From Saccoglossus kowalevskii (lineage: Eukaryota; Hemichordata; Enteropneusta; Harrimaniidae): DNA of 64,000 bases. Below the pieces are notes generated by a model. That model saw only the letters and a program-made list of their open reading frames with translations. It was not told the DNA's origin and searched no databases. The position numbers were made by a program, and so were the translations under genes. The stretch spans positions 38,968-102,967 of the forward strand of contig NW_003134283.1 in NCBI RefSeq assembly GCF_000003605.2. The letters run 5' to 3'. Below are positions 63,754 through 64,000 of this stretch, piece by piece (the stretch's first letter is position 1; every line of letters starts with the position of its first letter).

Positions 63754-64000
63754 CGCGATTTTCCGCTATAAATAATTGACATCACAGTAAGAAAGAATGC
63801 AGGAACGTTGTTTTATATGTTGTACATGTGTGTGATGAAAAAAAAAAATCAACAGCTCGTTTACTAAGGGAGTCTCCCATGCAAGTACTAAACAGGCCCG
63901 ATTGTGCTTTACTTTAAACATTTGTCGGTGACCAAACCACATAGCTGCAAGGATTATTTAAATAGCCGAATTGGCCGCTATTTCATGTTTTGCATGTTTA
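63754..64000 (+). repeat. Monomer 68, partial (family B), cut by window end
   Basis: The first 247 bp of a B unit (ATTTAAATAGCCG, GGCCGCT). GTTGTACATG, TTTACTAAGGG and GACCAAACC are private. The last bases lack one T twice (GTTTTGCATGTTTA), which may begin another low-quality patch. Confidence 0.93.

Larger units (their letters stand above)
1..64000. repeat. Satellite DNA array, ~935 bp monomer, 67 complete units plus one partial
   Basis: The sequence recurs in phase every 930-939 bp from first to last base, always in the same orientation. Marker strings such as CGCGATTTTC, GGTACCAATTCC, CTGCGGGGTTG and CTACGTGCCGACG return once per unit. Base composition is about one third GC by eye. There is no stretch of unique DNA, no long open reading frame, no tRNA- or rRNA-like sequence and no transposon terminus that I can recognise. 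Most copies carry single XbaI-type (TCTAGA) and KpnI-type (GGTACC) sites, which should give a ladder on genomic DNA. Large tandem satellites like this are typical of eukaryotic heterochromatin. The exact chromosomal location and species are not readable from the window. The array continues beyond both edges. Confidence 0.98.

Noticed and set aside
1-64000. CRISPR array
   Set aside because: The repeat unit is 935 bp with no short repeat-spacer alternation, no unique spacers and no cas genes.
1-64000. Transposable element origin (LTR, Helitron, MITE termini)
   Set aside because: I saw no terminal inverted repeats, target-site duplications, polymerase or transposase remnants. The monomer has no natural ends in a continuous array.

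Overview
The whole 64 kb window is one uninterrupted, head-to-tail tandem array of a satellite DNA with a monomer of about 935 bp. Taking the CGCGATTTTC motif as an arbitrary start, I phase 67 complete monomers and a partial 68th. All lie in the same orientation, with no intervening unique sequence, gene, RNA gene or recognisable transposon. Both window edges fall inside the array, so the real array is longer. A satellite of this size, AT-rich (about one third GC by eye) and without coding content, points to a nuclear heterochromatic region (centromeric, pericentromeric or subtelomeric) of a eukaryote, most likely an animal. I do not recognise the satellite and cannot name the species.

Length is tightly constrained. 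Sixty-one of the 67 complete monomers are 926-939 bp, and the exceptions are explained by specific events. Units 27, 51 and 64 are exactly 1300 bp, with an internal ~366 bp duplication at the same junction. Units 29, 52 and 65 carry a 17 bp insertion. Unit 28 has a 12 bp deletion and unit 40 (914 bp) has a cluster of single-base losses. Unit 17 (926 bp) combines a 10 bp duplication with a 21 bp deletion.

Monomers fall into sequence families, labelled here by visible diagnostic positions. A has GGTGGCT, TTTGGAAG, gagTTAcag and TGTCGCTTTTT. B has ATTTAAATAGCCG and GGCCGCT. C has TATCCTAACC, CATCAA, AAAACTATTT and CCGACTG. D has CTCGATTAC, TCTCACATG and GTTTGTGCATG. E has ACATAGCTGCAAGG and ATATTGCTGG. 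F has CAGATCG and GATTTTGCGG. G has AAACACG, ACACGGCTG and GACGTATG. H has GACATTACAG and GAGTATCCC. Many units are mosaics.

Layout: units 1-26 (1-24312) are a mixture of C, D, E, F and G. Units 27-50 (24313-47104) repeat several of the same types in a similar order. Units 51-65 (47105-61887) are mostly family A and look recently homogenised. Units 66-68 (61888-64000) are family B.

The informative biology is array dynamics: one unequal-exchange product spread to three sites, linked markers copied 12.5 kb apart, a possible ~25-unit higher-order recurrence, half-unit-offset tandem duplications, a 21 bp ancestral subrepeat that still guides deletions and crossovers, and an approximately 110 bp block conserved in almost every copy. 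Short open frames (62-93 codons) occur on both strands. I regard them as by-products of the repeat, including a 66-codon frame recurring in family A. Two dense clusters of single-base deletions (about 36991-37165 and 39004-39146) look like consensus errors rather than biology.
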